Numbered from the stretch's first letter, positions 6,462-13,920 are shown. The stretch is DNA of 15,246 bases from Marinosulfonomonas sp. (GCA_019090845.1 JAHRVD010000166.1:1-15246), one strand, 5' to 3'. Notes: generated by a model from the sequence alone, not told the origin. A program made the numbers and translations.

Positions 6462-7247
6462 ATGCAAATTGAATTTGACGGAAAGGTTGCCCTGATCGTC
6501 GGGGCGGCCCAGGGCATCGGTTTTGCCACCGCGAATGAGCTAAGAAATTCAGGGGCAAAAGTGGCCGTGGCAGATATCAACGGCGAGGCTGCCCATGCCG
6601 CCGCCGACCGTCTTGATGGTGATGACAGTCAAAAACTTGGCGTGCAGGCGGATATCAGTTCGCTTGAAAGCGTGGAAGCGATGATCCAAACCGTAACAGA
6701 TCGTCTGGGTGCACCGGACATCGTAGTCGTTTCGGCGGCCTTGCTTGATGACAAACTGTTCCTTGATTCCGGCCCCAAGGACTGGAAACGCATTATTGAT
6801 GTCTGCCTTTATGGCCCGCTGAATGTGATGCACGCAGTTCTGCCGGGTATGGTAGAGCGCAAGTTTGGCCGCATCATTTGCATGGCATCGGATTCTGCCC
6901 GCGTCGGCCAGGCTCGCCTGTCCTATTATGCGGCCGCCAAGGGCGGTGTGATCGCCCTGATCAAATCCGTCGCCCAAGAGGTTGGCCCGGATGGGGTGAC
7001 GCTGAACGTGGTTTCACCGGGTGCGACTGACACCGAACTACGTCAGGCGCGCGAAAAACAGACAAAAGAAGCGATCGGCGAAGAGCGCTATGCGGCGCGA
7101 ACCAAAAAGGTTTTGCGCATGTATCCCGCCCGCCGTATCGGACTGCCTGAAGACCATGCCAACATGATCACCTATCTGGCCTCCGATCAGGCGTCCTGGG
7201 TGACCGGACAGGTCTTAAGCGTTAACGGCGGCTTTGTAATGCCATGA
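6462..7247 (+). CDS. Short-chain dehydrogenase/reductase, BadH-like
   Basis: The product is 261 aa. GAAQGIG (14-20) is the nucleotide-binding glycine motif, and D38 at the end of strand 2 (VAVADIN) favours NAD+. The catalytic triad is S143, Y156, K160 (MASDSARVG, then YAAAK). HAVLPGMVERKFGRI and ASDSARVG resemble, from memory, BadH, the 2-hydroxycyclohexanecarboxyl-CoA dehydrogenase, and the beta-hydroxyacyl-CoA step is the natural role beside an acyl-CoA dehydrogenase and a BadI-like hydrolase. Two features are odd. The structural NNAG motif is replaced by VSAA (90-93), and the Asn of the catalytic tetrad, expected in the helix before the active site, appears as C115 (DVCLYGP). ATG 6462 has AGGAG 6 bases upstream, so an in-frame start 42 bases earlier is not used. 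First gene of a four-gene plus-strand operon. Confidence 0.9.
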   Translation: MQIEFDGKVALIVGAAQGIGFATANELRNSGAKVAVADINGEAAHAAADRLDGDDSQKLGVQADISSLESVEAMIQTVTDRLGAPDIVVVSAALLDDKLFLDSGPKDWKRIIDVCLYGPLNVMHAVLPGMVERKFGRIICMASDSARVGQARLSYYAAAKGGVIALIKSVAQEVGPDGVTLNVVSPGATDTELRQAREKQTKEAIGEERYAARTKKVLRMYPARRIGLPEDHANMITYLASDQASWVTGQVLSVNGGFVMP

Positions 7248-7260
7248 GGAAAAAAGTGTA

Positions 7261-8415
7261 ATGGACTTCAAGTTTACTTCTGAACAAGAGCTTATTCGCG
7301 ACGCAACCAAGACAATGGTCGAGCGGGACGTTGACCCGATCCTTGCTAAACATGATGCGTCCAAACCTTTGCCCAAAGAGGCAATGTTGAAGATTTATAA
7401 GGCGCTCGCCCAAATGGGTCTTATGGCCCCGCGTCTGCCCGAAAAAGACGGCGGCGCCGGGCTGAAAATGCTCGATTACGGCTTTATGTTTGAAATTCTG
7501 CCGCCAGTTGTTTCGATGTCGATTTTGGCACAGGAATGCACTGCCGCGCGTATCTTTGCCGAAAGCACGCCTGAGCAGAAAGAGATGTTCCTGCCGGGTA
7601 TTTTGGCAGGCACAAAAATCTGTTGTACGGGAACGACCGAGCCCAATGTGGGGTCGAACCCACGTGAAGTCCAAACTACCGTGAAAGAAGACGGTGATGA
7701 GCTGGTCATAAACGGCGCCAAAATCTGGATTACGAATGCCGGTATTGCCGATATCTTCAACACCACATGTTCAGAAGGCAAAGATGAACGGGGCAACAGC
7801 AAGCTGCGTCGCATCGTGGTTGAACGCGAAACTGCCGGTGTGCAAACCCGCGAAATCCCGTGCCTTGGCCTGCGTCAGGGGCATCTGGGCGAGATTGTCT
7901 ATGACAATTGCCGGGTGCCAAAGGTAAATTCGCTCGGGGCCTCGGGTGACGCCGCGCGTCTGTTGACACTGACGTGGAACGGCAACCGCCCACTGGTCGG
8001 TCTTGCGGCGGTTCATCTTGCGCAAAAGGCGTTTGAGGCGGCTGTCGAATATGCCGGCGTTCGCAAGCAGTTTGGCAAATTCATCGGCGGCCACCAACTG
8101 GTGCAGAAACAACTGGCCGACATTGAAACGGCGATCGTCACCAGCCGCTTGCTTTGCTATTCGGCCCTGAATGCGATGGACAACGGCGAGCGAGCCAACG
8201 GTACCTCGGCAATGGCCAAGCGCTATGCGACAACTGCCTGTGAAACCGCAATTTCCGAGGCCATTCAGGTGCATGGTGCAATGGGTGTGGCCGAAGAAAC
8301 CGGACTGGAGCAACTTTATCGCGATGTTCGCATGTTGCCAATTCCAGATGGAGCAAATGGTATCCTTGCATTGATCCAGGGACGTGAACTGGCAGGAATT
8401 GACGCTTTCCGCTAG
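7261..8415 (+). CDS. Acyl-CoA dehydrogenase (FAD flavoprotein), Asp catalytic-base type
   Basis: The product is 384 aa, the standard acyl-CoA dehydrogenase length. The N-terminal helical domain is followed by CCTGTTEPNVGSN (121-133, flavin/substrate loop), the beta domain, VRKQFGKF (267-274, FAD-binding R268) and QVHGAMGV (336-343). At the position where most family members have the catalytic base in IYEGT, this protein has IPDG, so D363 is the candidate base. The alternative Glu position of isovaleryl-/long-chain enzymes is also not Glu (GNR, N242). Asp in this position is compatible with dehydrogenases acting on branched or cyclic acyl-CoAs; I cannot name the substrate. It would introduce a C=C bond next to the thioester and pass electrons to ETF (genes not in this window). 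It follows the SDR stop by 13 bases, with AGGA overlapping that stop. Confidence 0.92.
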   Translation: MDFKFTSEQELIRDATKTMVERDVDPILAKHDASKPLPKEAMLKIYKALAQMGLMAPRLPEKDGGAGLKMLDYGFMFEILPPVVSMSILAQECTAARIFAESTPEQKEMFLPGILAGTKICCTGTTEPNVGSNPREVQTTVKEDGDELVINGAKIWITNAGIADIFNTTCSEGKDERGNSKLRRIVVERETAGVQTREIPCLGLRQGHLGEIVYDNCRVPKVNSLGASGDAARLLTLTWNGNRPLVGLAAVHLAQKAFEAAVEYAGVRKQFGKFIGGHQLVQKQLADIETAIVTSRLLCYSALNAMDNGERANGTSAMAKRYATTACETAISEAIQVHGAMGVAEETGLEQLYRDVRMLPIPDGANGILALIQGRELAGIDAFR

Positions 8416-8423
8416 GGTCTGTT

Positions 8424-8431
8424 GGGGAGGA
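8424..8431 (+). promoter_or_regulatory. Shine-Dalgarno GGGGAGGA deciding a TTG start
   Basis: This near-consensus ribosome site is 5 bases before TTG 8437. An upstream in-frame TTG at 8422 overlaps the site itself and cannot use it, so translation of the first fused CoA-transferase should begin at 8437. Confidence 0.7.
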
Positions 8432-8436
8432 TACCT

Positions 8437-10479
8437 TTGGCGCAAGAAAGATCACTTGCTGGTGTGAAAGTCATCGAGCGTGTCGGCCGTTTGGCCGGCA
8501 CCGTTTGCGCCGGGCGGCTGGAGGATCTGGGTGCCGAAATAATCCGTGTCTCTGTCGTTGGAGATCCGCTTGCAAACGAACCCGCCGAATGGCGGGATCA
8601 TCCGTTCACTGCAACAAATGGCGCACAGATACAGCTGGACAGCACTTCCGCTGATTTTGCTGATCAATGGCAAGCGTTGGTCTCCACTGCCACGGTCGTC
8701 ATCGTAACGCCGGCCATCGGCGCGGACGGAATTGCACAGGCCGACGCGACATTTCAAGGGCTGGATACGAACCGCCTGATTGTCTGCGCGATGTCTCCTT
8801 TCGGGCTGGAAACTACTGATCCACCAATCGTCGATCCGGGCGAAGTTGAAATGCAGGCTATCAGCGGCTTGTTGGCAACCACCGGTGACACGACAGGCAA
8901 GCCGGCCATCGTAGACCTGCCAATACTTGAAGTGTTCACCGGCCTTAACGCGGCCACAGCAGTGGTGGCAGCGCTACGTGTAAAAGAGGCGTCAGGTCTT
9001 GGGCAACTGCTGGATATGGCAGTGTTTGAAACCTGTTTTTCCCTCACCGGAACTTTTCTTGGTAAAGTGCTGAGCGGCAAGACCCGCGGGTTTCGCAACG
9101 GGTGCCGGCATCCGCTGGTGTCCCCGTGGAACGCCTACCAGACCAGCGATGGTTGCGTCATTCTTTGCACCACGAGCAATGGCAACTGGCTGGACCTGAC
9201 AACGATAATGGGTCGCCCGGAGCTGGCCAATGATCCTGAATTTGCCCTTGCTGCATCCCGCATTGCCAATGTGGAGAAGGTGGATCAACTGGTTGGCAGA
9301 TGGGCGCGTTCCGAAACGACCGACGACGCGCTGGCGAAATTGCGTGAACGTGGCATACCCTGCGGTGTTGTTGCGCAAACACGCTCGATTGCGAAGGCGG
9401 GCAAGCCTATTCCGTGCCGTCGCAGCAGAGCGCTGGGAGCGGTAACTTCCGAGGTTCCAAAAACACAGAGCACCCGGTCTGATCCGCCAGCGATGCCTTT
9501 GGCCGGGATCAAGGTTCTCGAGCTTGGGCCCTATACCGCCGGGCCGCTGGCTGGGCGATTTCTTGGAAATCTTGGCGCTGACATTGTGAAGATCGAAGGC
9601 CCTGGCGGCGAAGATTCCCGTTTGTGGCAACCGCTGGTGGATGGTGTTTCTTGCTACTTTGCCAACTACAATGCCGGCAAGAAATCGGTCGTTCTTGATC
9701 TTCGTTCCGAGCAGGGGAAGGCGACCTTTCTGGACCTTGTCAAAACCTCCGATGTCCTGCTGTTCAATCTAAAGGCGGGTGCGCTGGACAGGATGGGGCT
9801 GGGTGCGGATGAGCTGTTGAAAATCAATCCCTGTCTGATCTATTGCGGCATTTCAGGATACGGATTTAGCGGCTCTGACCGGCCCGCATTGGACACCGTC
9901 ATTCAGGCCGAAGCAGGCGTTATTGCCCGGATCGCGTCTGACACCGGGCCGATAAAGGGCGGGTTTTCATTCGCCGATCTGGCAGCGGCGCATATGGCAC
10001 CGCTGGAAATTATCGCCGCCCTACGCCAAGTTCAAAAAACCGGAACGGGCGTCATTCTGGACATTGCGATGTATGATACCGTGGCTTGGATGGGTGAGCT
10101 TAGCTGGCCCGGCGACGATCCGGTTTTGCCGCCCAACACAATCGTGCAGGCATCAGACGGCTGGGTTGTCGCGATGGGTGAGGCCGCAGATATGGACGTG
10201 ACATGGGCCAAATCCCAACGCGGTGACGTTGTGGTTGAAAGGCTGGCTGCCGCAGATGTCCGGGCGACAAAAATACTGGAACTGGATGAAGTTTATGACT
10301 TGAGTGTTGCCAAGCGCAGCGGGCTGCTGGTCCACGAGCACGAAAACAGGGGTGGGAACGCCATTATCTCGGCGCCCTATGCCTTTAGCCGGACCCCGAC
10401 TTTGAAACCCTGCATCGTTCCCGAAACCGGTGCCGACAATCTGTTATTGACGGGCCACCGCGCAGTGGAACCAAACTGA
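8437..10479 (+). CDS. Tandem-fused class III CoA-transferase (CaiB/BaiF-CaiB/BaiF), first copy
   Basis: The product is about 680 aa and contains two CaiB/BaiF units in one chain: residues 1 to about 320 and about 353 to 680, joined by a polar linker. Both begin with the same motif (LAGVKVIER near residue 7; LAGIKVLELGPYTAGP near 355). The C-terminal half is canonical: GADIVKIEGPGGED, NAGKKSVVLDL, IYCGISGYG and ILDIAMYDT with catalytic D547. The N-terminal half is diverged. It lacks the nucleotide-binding NxGKxS stretch, and in the catalytic block QLLDMAVFET the Asp is replaced by Glu (E198). Heteromeric class III transferases with one catalytic subunit are known, and this looks like such a pair fused into one polypeptide. 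The start is TTG 8437. It follows the acyl-CoA dehydrogenase by 21 bases and is followed 12 bases later by a second fusion of the same layout. Confidence 0.88.
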   Translation: MAQERSLAGVKVIERVGRLAGTVCAGRLEDLGAEIIRVSVVGDPLANEPAEWRDHPFTATNGAQIQLDSTSADFADQWQALVSTATVVIVTPAIGADGIAQADATFQGLDTNRLIVCAMSPFGLETTDPPIVDPGEVEMQAISGLLATTGDTTGKPAIVDLPILEVFTGLNAATAVVAALRVKEASGLGQLLDMAVFETCFSLTGTFLGKVLSGKTRGFRNGCRHPLVSPWNAYQTSDGCVILCTTSNGNWLDLTTIMGRPELANDPEFALAASRIANVEKVDQLVGRWARSETTDDALAKLRERGIPCGVVAQTRSIAKAGKPIPCRRSRALGAVTSEVPKTQSTRSDPPAMPLAGIKVLELGPYTAGPLAGRFLGNLGADIVKIEGPGGEDSRLWQPLVDGVSCYFANYNAGKKSVVLDLRSEQGKATFLDLVKTSDVLLFNLKAGALDRMGLGADELLKINPCLIYCGISGYGFSGSDRPALDTVIQAEAGVIARIASDTGPIKGGFSFADLAAAHMAPLEIIAALRQVQKTGTGVILDIAMYDTVAWMGELSWPGDDPVLPPNTIVQASDGWVVAMGEAADMDVTWAKSQRGDVVVERLAAADVRATKILELDEVYDLSVAKRSGLLVHEHENRGGNAIISAPYAFSRTPTLKPCIVPETGADNLLLTGHRAVEPN

Positions 10480-10491
10480 ACGAGCATTTGA

Positions 10492-12666
10492 ATGATTCAG
10501 ACCAACACACACTCCGCAACCCAATACCTGACCGGCATCAGCGTTGTTGAAATTGGCAGCAGGATTTCCGTGGGTGTCTGCGGTTCGCTTCTGGCAGAGG
10601 CGGGCGCGGATGTTTTCTTTGTTGAACCGCCAGAGATTTTGACGACGAATAAATGGGCAAACCGCAGGCTCTACGCATCAGGAAAACACTGCATTCTTGC
10701 TGATCCCGGCGAAAAGGATGACAGGGAAACATTGACCAGCCTGATTCATTCCGCCGATATTGTCCTGCTGTCCAGCGATGTTGATCCAGCCCCCTGGCAG
10801 GACCTTGTCAGCAAATGTCAGGGCGCTGCCATTTTTTGCGATTTCACCGCATTTGGCAAAGTTGGCCCGATGGCTGGTCAGCCATTGGATGATGCACTGG
10901 TGCAGGCAATGTCGGGGGTCGCGCACACGACGGGTTTTGCTGACGGGCCGCCGGTGACTTTGCGAGTGCCGCTGCTTGAATATTCGACCGGCGTTTATGG
11001 CGCTTCTGCTATCATTGCTGCGATAGCTTCGCGCGATCAGACGGGCAAGAACCAAACCATCGACATGGCTTTGTATGATGCCGGCGTAAATTCTTTGGCC
11101 ACATTCCTGCCAGCCCATTTTGGCGGCAAAGCCCCGATGCGTGTCGGCAACCAACATGCGATGTGCGCTCCCTGGAATGCATTTCAGGCGTCTGACGGTT
11201 GGTTGCTTTTGTGCTCGGCTTCTAACCCGCCGTGGCAACGGCTTTGCAATGTGATGGGTGTGCCGCAGTTTGCCGATGACCCCAAATTCGCAGACCTGCC
11301 CGGCCGGATGGAAAACCGCGATGAAGTGAACCAGATTGTGCAAGACTGGGTTGGCCGCCACAGTGTTTCCCAAGCCGTCGAAATTCTGATGGCGGCAAAT
11401 ATTGCCTGCGGGCCGATTCTGCGAATGGAAGATGGCGATCAGGATCCAAACCTGCGCCACCGTTCGATGATCCGCCATGTGCCCGATCACAGCACGCCCG
11501 GTGACGTGCGCATTCCCGGTGCCGTTTTGAAGGCGGTTTCCGGCGATGGACGTGTGCCTGACTTTATTCCTGAACGCGACGAAGCACATTCCTTTGTCGA
11601 AGATTTTATTGCCAGGAACCCAGGTTTTTCAGCCGAGGAACGGAGTGATGGCGACATGGCCCTACCGTTAAAGGGCGTTCGGGTTCTTGAGATTGGACAA
11701 TATACCACGGCACCCTTGTCCACAAAACATCTTGCAACACTGGGTGCAGAGGTCATCAAGGTTGAGCCGCCTGCTGGCGACGCTGCGCGTGAATGGCTGC
11801 CCCATAACGGTGATCTGAGCTACTTTTTTGTGATGAGCAATGCGGGAAAAACCAGCATTGCAGTCGATCTGCAAAGCGATGAAGGTCAGGAAATATTTAC
11901 CCATTTACTGGAAAGCGCCGACATCTTTCTGGAAAACCTGAAACCCGGGTCACTGGCGCGGCGTGGATTTGACTGGGAAAAAATATCTTCGATCAACCCA
12001 CGCCTGATCTATTGCGCAATTTCCGGGTTTGGGGCTGATTCAGCCTATGAGGAACGACCGGCCTTTGACACGGTGGTTCAGGCAATGGCCGGATTGATGA
12101 ATGCGAATTCGTCACAAGGTACGCCGCTAAAAGCAGGCGTATCTGCCTGTGATTTCATGGGTGGCGAAGTTGGCTTGTTCTTTGTTCTCACCGCTTTGCG
12201 CAGTCGCGAGCGCACGGGGAAAGGTGATTTTCTGGACCTGTCGATGCAGGACATTGCCGTGTGGATGACCGCTTCGCTATGGAACGATGAGCCGGATGCG
12301 GTGCGGCAAAACCAGATGTTGGACTGCGCGGACGGGTATATTTGCGTTGCTGGCGCACCCGAACATCTGCAAGCAAAAATTCCACAGGTTCAATGGAATG
12401 GCCTGACCCGGGCACAAGCGACTGCAAAGCTCGCTGACAGCGGGCTCGTTTCGGTTCCCGTTCAGTCAATTGCCGACATGCTGGACCACCCGCAAACAAA
12501 AGCGCGATCGCTTATGCAAATGCATGATGGTCCAGACGGCCTGCGTTGGCCCTTGCTTGGGTCGCCGATGGTGTTTTCCGACCTGAAGCTGGCGATCGGT
12601 GATGTCATTGGCCAACCGCAAACGGTGGATGCGGATATGCGCGCACGCCTGAAAATCGATGGGTAA
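10492..12666 (+). CDS. Tandem-fused class III CoA-transferase, second copy
   Basis: The product is 724 aa with the same two-unit layout as its upstream neighbour: unit 1 about residues 13-360 and unit 2 about 390-724, separated by a charged linker. Unit 2 is canonical (LKGVRVLEIGQYTTAP, GAEVIKVEPPAGD, NAGKTSIAVDL, IYCAISGFG, FLDLSMQD with D587). Unit 1 is diverged but keeps the catalytic-type aspartate (TIDMALYDAG, D196) and the PWNAFQASDGW block typical of the C-terminal part of the family. This copy therefore has two candidate catalytic aspartates where the first copy has one. The start ATG 10492 lies 12 bases after the previous stop with only a weak ribosome site, so coupling to the upstream gene is likely. 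The stop is 15 bases from the convergent dioxygenase stop. The two copies probably arose by duplication of one fusion gene and may serve different acids, or form a complex. Confidence 0.88.
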   Translation: MIQTNTHSATQYLTGISVVEIGSRISVGVCGSLLAEAGADVFFVEPPEILTTNKWANRRLYASGKHCILADPGEKDDRETLTSLIHSADIVLLSSDVDPAPWQDLVSKCQGAAIFCDFTAFGKVGPMAGQPLDDALVQAMSGVAHTTGFADGPPVTLRVPLLEYSTGVYGASAIIAAIASRDQTGKNQTIDMALYDAGVNSLATFLPAHFGGKAPMRVGNQHAMCAPWNAFQASDGWLLLCSASNPPWQRLCNVMGVPQFADDPKFADLPGRMENRDEVNQIVQDWVGRHSVSQAVEILMAANIACGPILRMEDGDQDPNLRHRSMIRHVPDHSTPGDVRIPGAVLKAVSGDGRVPDFIPERDEAHSFVEDFIARNPGFSAEERSDGDMALPLKGVRVLEIGQYTTAPLSTKHLATLGAEVIKVEPPAGDAAREWLPHNGDLSYFFVMSNAGKTSIAVDLQSDEGQEIFTHLLESADIFLENLKPGSLARRGFDWEKISSINPRLIYCAISGFGADSAYEERPAFDTVVQAMAGLMNANSSQGTPLKAGVSACDFMGGEVGLFFVLTALRSRERTGKGDFLDLSMQDIAVWMTASLWNDEPDAVRQNQMLDCADGYICVAGAPEHLQAKIPQVQWNGLTRAQATAKLADSGLVSVPVQSIADMLDHPQTKARSLMQMHDGPDGLRWPLLGSPMVFSDLKLAIGDVIGQPQTVDADMRARLKIDG

Positions 12667-12681
12667 AATGCCAGCAGAAAC

Positions 12682-13521
12682 TTAGCTGGGAACTTCACCG
12701 GCAAGCGTGATTCTGTGCATAACCCGTTTGTGCCCATGATAGTCGTTGATCGGGTTGTGCTGCGCCGCGCGGTTATCCCAGAACGCTATCGAACCGGGGT
12801 GCCAACGGAAGCGGCAGGTGAATTCCGGACGAATTTGATGTGCAAAAAGATAGTTTAGAATTGGCGCGCTTTCGGCTTCTGTCATGTTGTCAAACCGGGT
12901 CGTGTGGCCAGCGTTCACATAGAGGATTTTTCGCCCGGTTTCGGGGTGCGTGCGGACAACCGGGTGGGCCGAGGCAATCTCATCATCCGAACCCTCTTTT
13001 GCCCCTGTCTTCAACCGATCTTCGCGGGTTGCCGAGGCATCGGCCTTTTTGGTTGAGTTGACGGCCCGCAAGCCATCCAAAAGGGATTTCATGCCATCAG
13101 ACAACGTCTCATATGCCAAGTACATATTCGAAAATAGCGTATCACCGCCGTAGGGCGGAAGTTCGCGCGCGACAAGCATTGTACTTTTTGGCGGGGCAGG
13201 CAGGTAGGCCGTGTCGGAATGCCAGACGCCGCCGAAATTAACGGTCTCATGTTCCAGCTTTATGACCGGAGCGATTTGCGGGTAATCATCAAGCCCTTTG
13301 ACCAGAGGGTATTCAACCACCTCGCCAAATCGTTGAGCAAAACCCAGATGTTGTGCAGGGGTGATATCCTGATCGCGGAAAAATATTACCAGATTGTCGT
13401 TTTGCGCTTTGCGAATCTCAGCAATCGTCTGATCGCTGATCGGCGCCGCTAGGTCGATCCCAAGGATTTCCGCGCCGATTGCCCCTGACATCGGTGCTAT
13501 CGTGAATGTATCATTTGCCAT
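12682..13521 (-). CDS. TauD/TfdA-family Fe(II)/2-oxoglutarate dioxygenase
   Basis: The product is 279 aa, the length of TauD. The iron-binding facial triad is H101, D103 (VWHSDTAYLP) and H255 (WDNRAAQHNPINDY). R270 (MHRITLAG) is placed to bind the 2-oxoglutarate carboxylate, and T128 in GGDTLFSNM is the second 2-oxoglutarate ligand of TauD. The enzyme would hydroxylate a C-H bond beside a leaving or acidic group, with succinate and CO2 as co-products. Known family substrates include taurine, alkylsulfonates, phenoxyacetates and other carboxylates; none can be chosen here, and there are no sulfonate-uptake genes. ATG 13521 is used. The gene is transcribed from the leader region shared with the TRAP operon and faces the second CoA-transferase fusion tail to tail. 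The setting suggests it prepares the imported substrate or a derivative. Confidence 0.9.
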   Translation of the reverse strand: MANDTFTIAPMSGAIGAEILGIDLAAPISDQTIAEIRKAQNDNLVIFFRDQDITPAQHLGFAQRFGEVVEYPLVKGLDDYPQIAPVIKLEHETVNFGGVWHSDTAYLPAPPKSTMLVARELPPYGGDTLFSNMYLAYETLSDGMKSLLDGLRAVNSTKKADASATREDRLKTGAKEGSDDEIASAHPVVRTHPETGRKILYVNAGHTTRFDNMTEAESAPILNYLFAHQIRPEFTCRFRWHPGSIAFWDNRAAQHNPINDYHGHKRVMHRITLAGEVPS

Positions 13522-13766
13522 TTCTCGGACTTTCCTTCGGTTTGCTCGCGCGACTGCGGCTTTGATCTTAAGTTAACACTATCGTTGCAGCTATTGTCTT
13601 GGCCGAATTGACGCGGGGTCTTTCCGCCGGGTTGCAGCGTCTAGCGTTTTCCGGGCGCATGAACGAATATTACTTGGCTGCAGCATACAGTTCCCATTGT
13701 CAGTCTGGGCCTTTGCCGCCACAAAACACAACCCGCTTTTCACACATCTGTGTTTGAAAAGTCGAA
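13522..13766. other. Divergent intergenic region upstream of dctP, left part
   Basis: This 245-bp stretch between the dioxygenase start and the dctP operator has no credible gene. Its right end holds an imperfect dyad (13736-13761) made of CTTTTCA...TGAAAAG around CACA-TC-TGTG. I could not place a convincing promoter for the dioxygenase gene. Confidence 0.4.
13736..13761. promoter_or_regulatory. Imperfect dyad next to the dctP operator
   Basis: Arms CTTTTCA-CACA and TGTG-TTTGAAAAG pair with a 2-base offset around a TC centre. It lies 5 bases left of the 20-bp palindrome at 13767-13786 and could be a second regulator site or an accessory site for the dioxygenase promoter. Confidence 0.3.
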
Positions 13767-13786
13767 TTTTGAAATGCGTTTCAAAA
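13767..13786. promoter_or_regulatory. Operator-like palindrome before dctP
   Basis: TTTTGAAATGCGTTTCAAAA is symmetric at nine of ten pairs. Its 14-bp core TGAAATGCGTTTCA (13770-13783) matches the 1451-1464 site at 12 of 14 positions, giving a shared consensus near TGAAACGCGTTTCA. The central CG-type dyad resembles LacI-family operators. It would tie TRAP uptake to expression of the RraA/ThDP operon and perhaps the BadI-like gene. Confidence 0.55.
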
Positions 13787-13789
13787 AAG

Positions 13790-13818
13790 TAGACGCCTAT
13801 GTTTGTTCGTGCTATTTA
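13790..13818 (+). promoter_or_regulatory. Candidate promoter of the TRAP operon
   Basis: TAGACG (13790-13795), 17 bases, then TATTTA (13813-13818) fit a weak sigma70-like promoter, with transcription from about 13825. The operator core ends 6 bases upstream of the -35 box, almost the same offset as at the RraA promoter. The match to consensus is moderate, and other placements are possible. Confidence 0.35.
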
Positions 13819-13841
13819 AACGGGTGTCAACTTGGGAGGGC

Positions 13842-13879
13842 TGGCGCGCACGGTATCGAACAGATCGATCCCGGCGCCA
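13842..13879 (+). promoter_or_regulatory. 5' UTR stem-loop upstream of dctP
   Basis: The predicted leader can fold into one long hairpin: TGGCGC with GCGCCA, a 3-base bulge (GCA), CGG with CCG, one T/C mismatch, then ATCGA with TCGAT around the loop ACAGA. That gives 14 base pairs. It ends 28 bases before the GGGAGGA ribosome site (13908-13914). It may stabilise the mRNA or affect translation; it matches no riboswitch class I can name. Confidence 0.4.
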
Positions 13880-13920
13880 ATGTATCTCACCGTGAAATGA
13901 TTTTTTTGGGAGGAAAACGA

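Noticed and set aside
12671..12689. Terminator hairpin between the second CoA-transferase fusion and the dioxygenase
   Set aside because: The stem is only 5 bp (CCAGC/GCTGG) with a 9-base loop and no T-tract.
13750..13920. N-terminal extension of dctP from ATG 13750
   Set aside because: It would read through the operator and leader and put 57 residues before a clear signal peptide; ATG 13921 has an excellent ribosome site.
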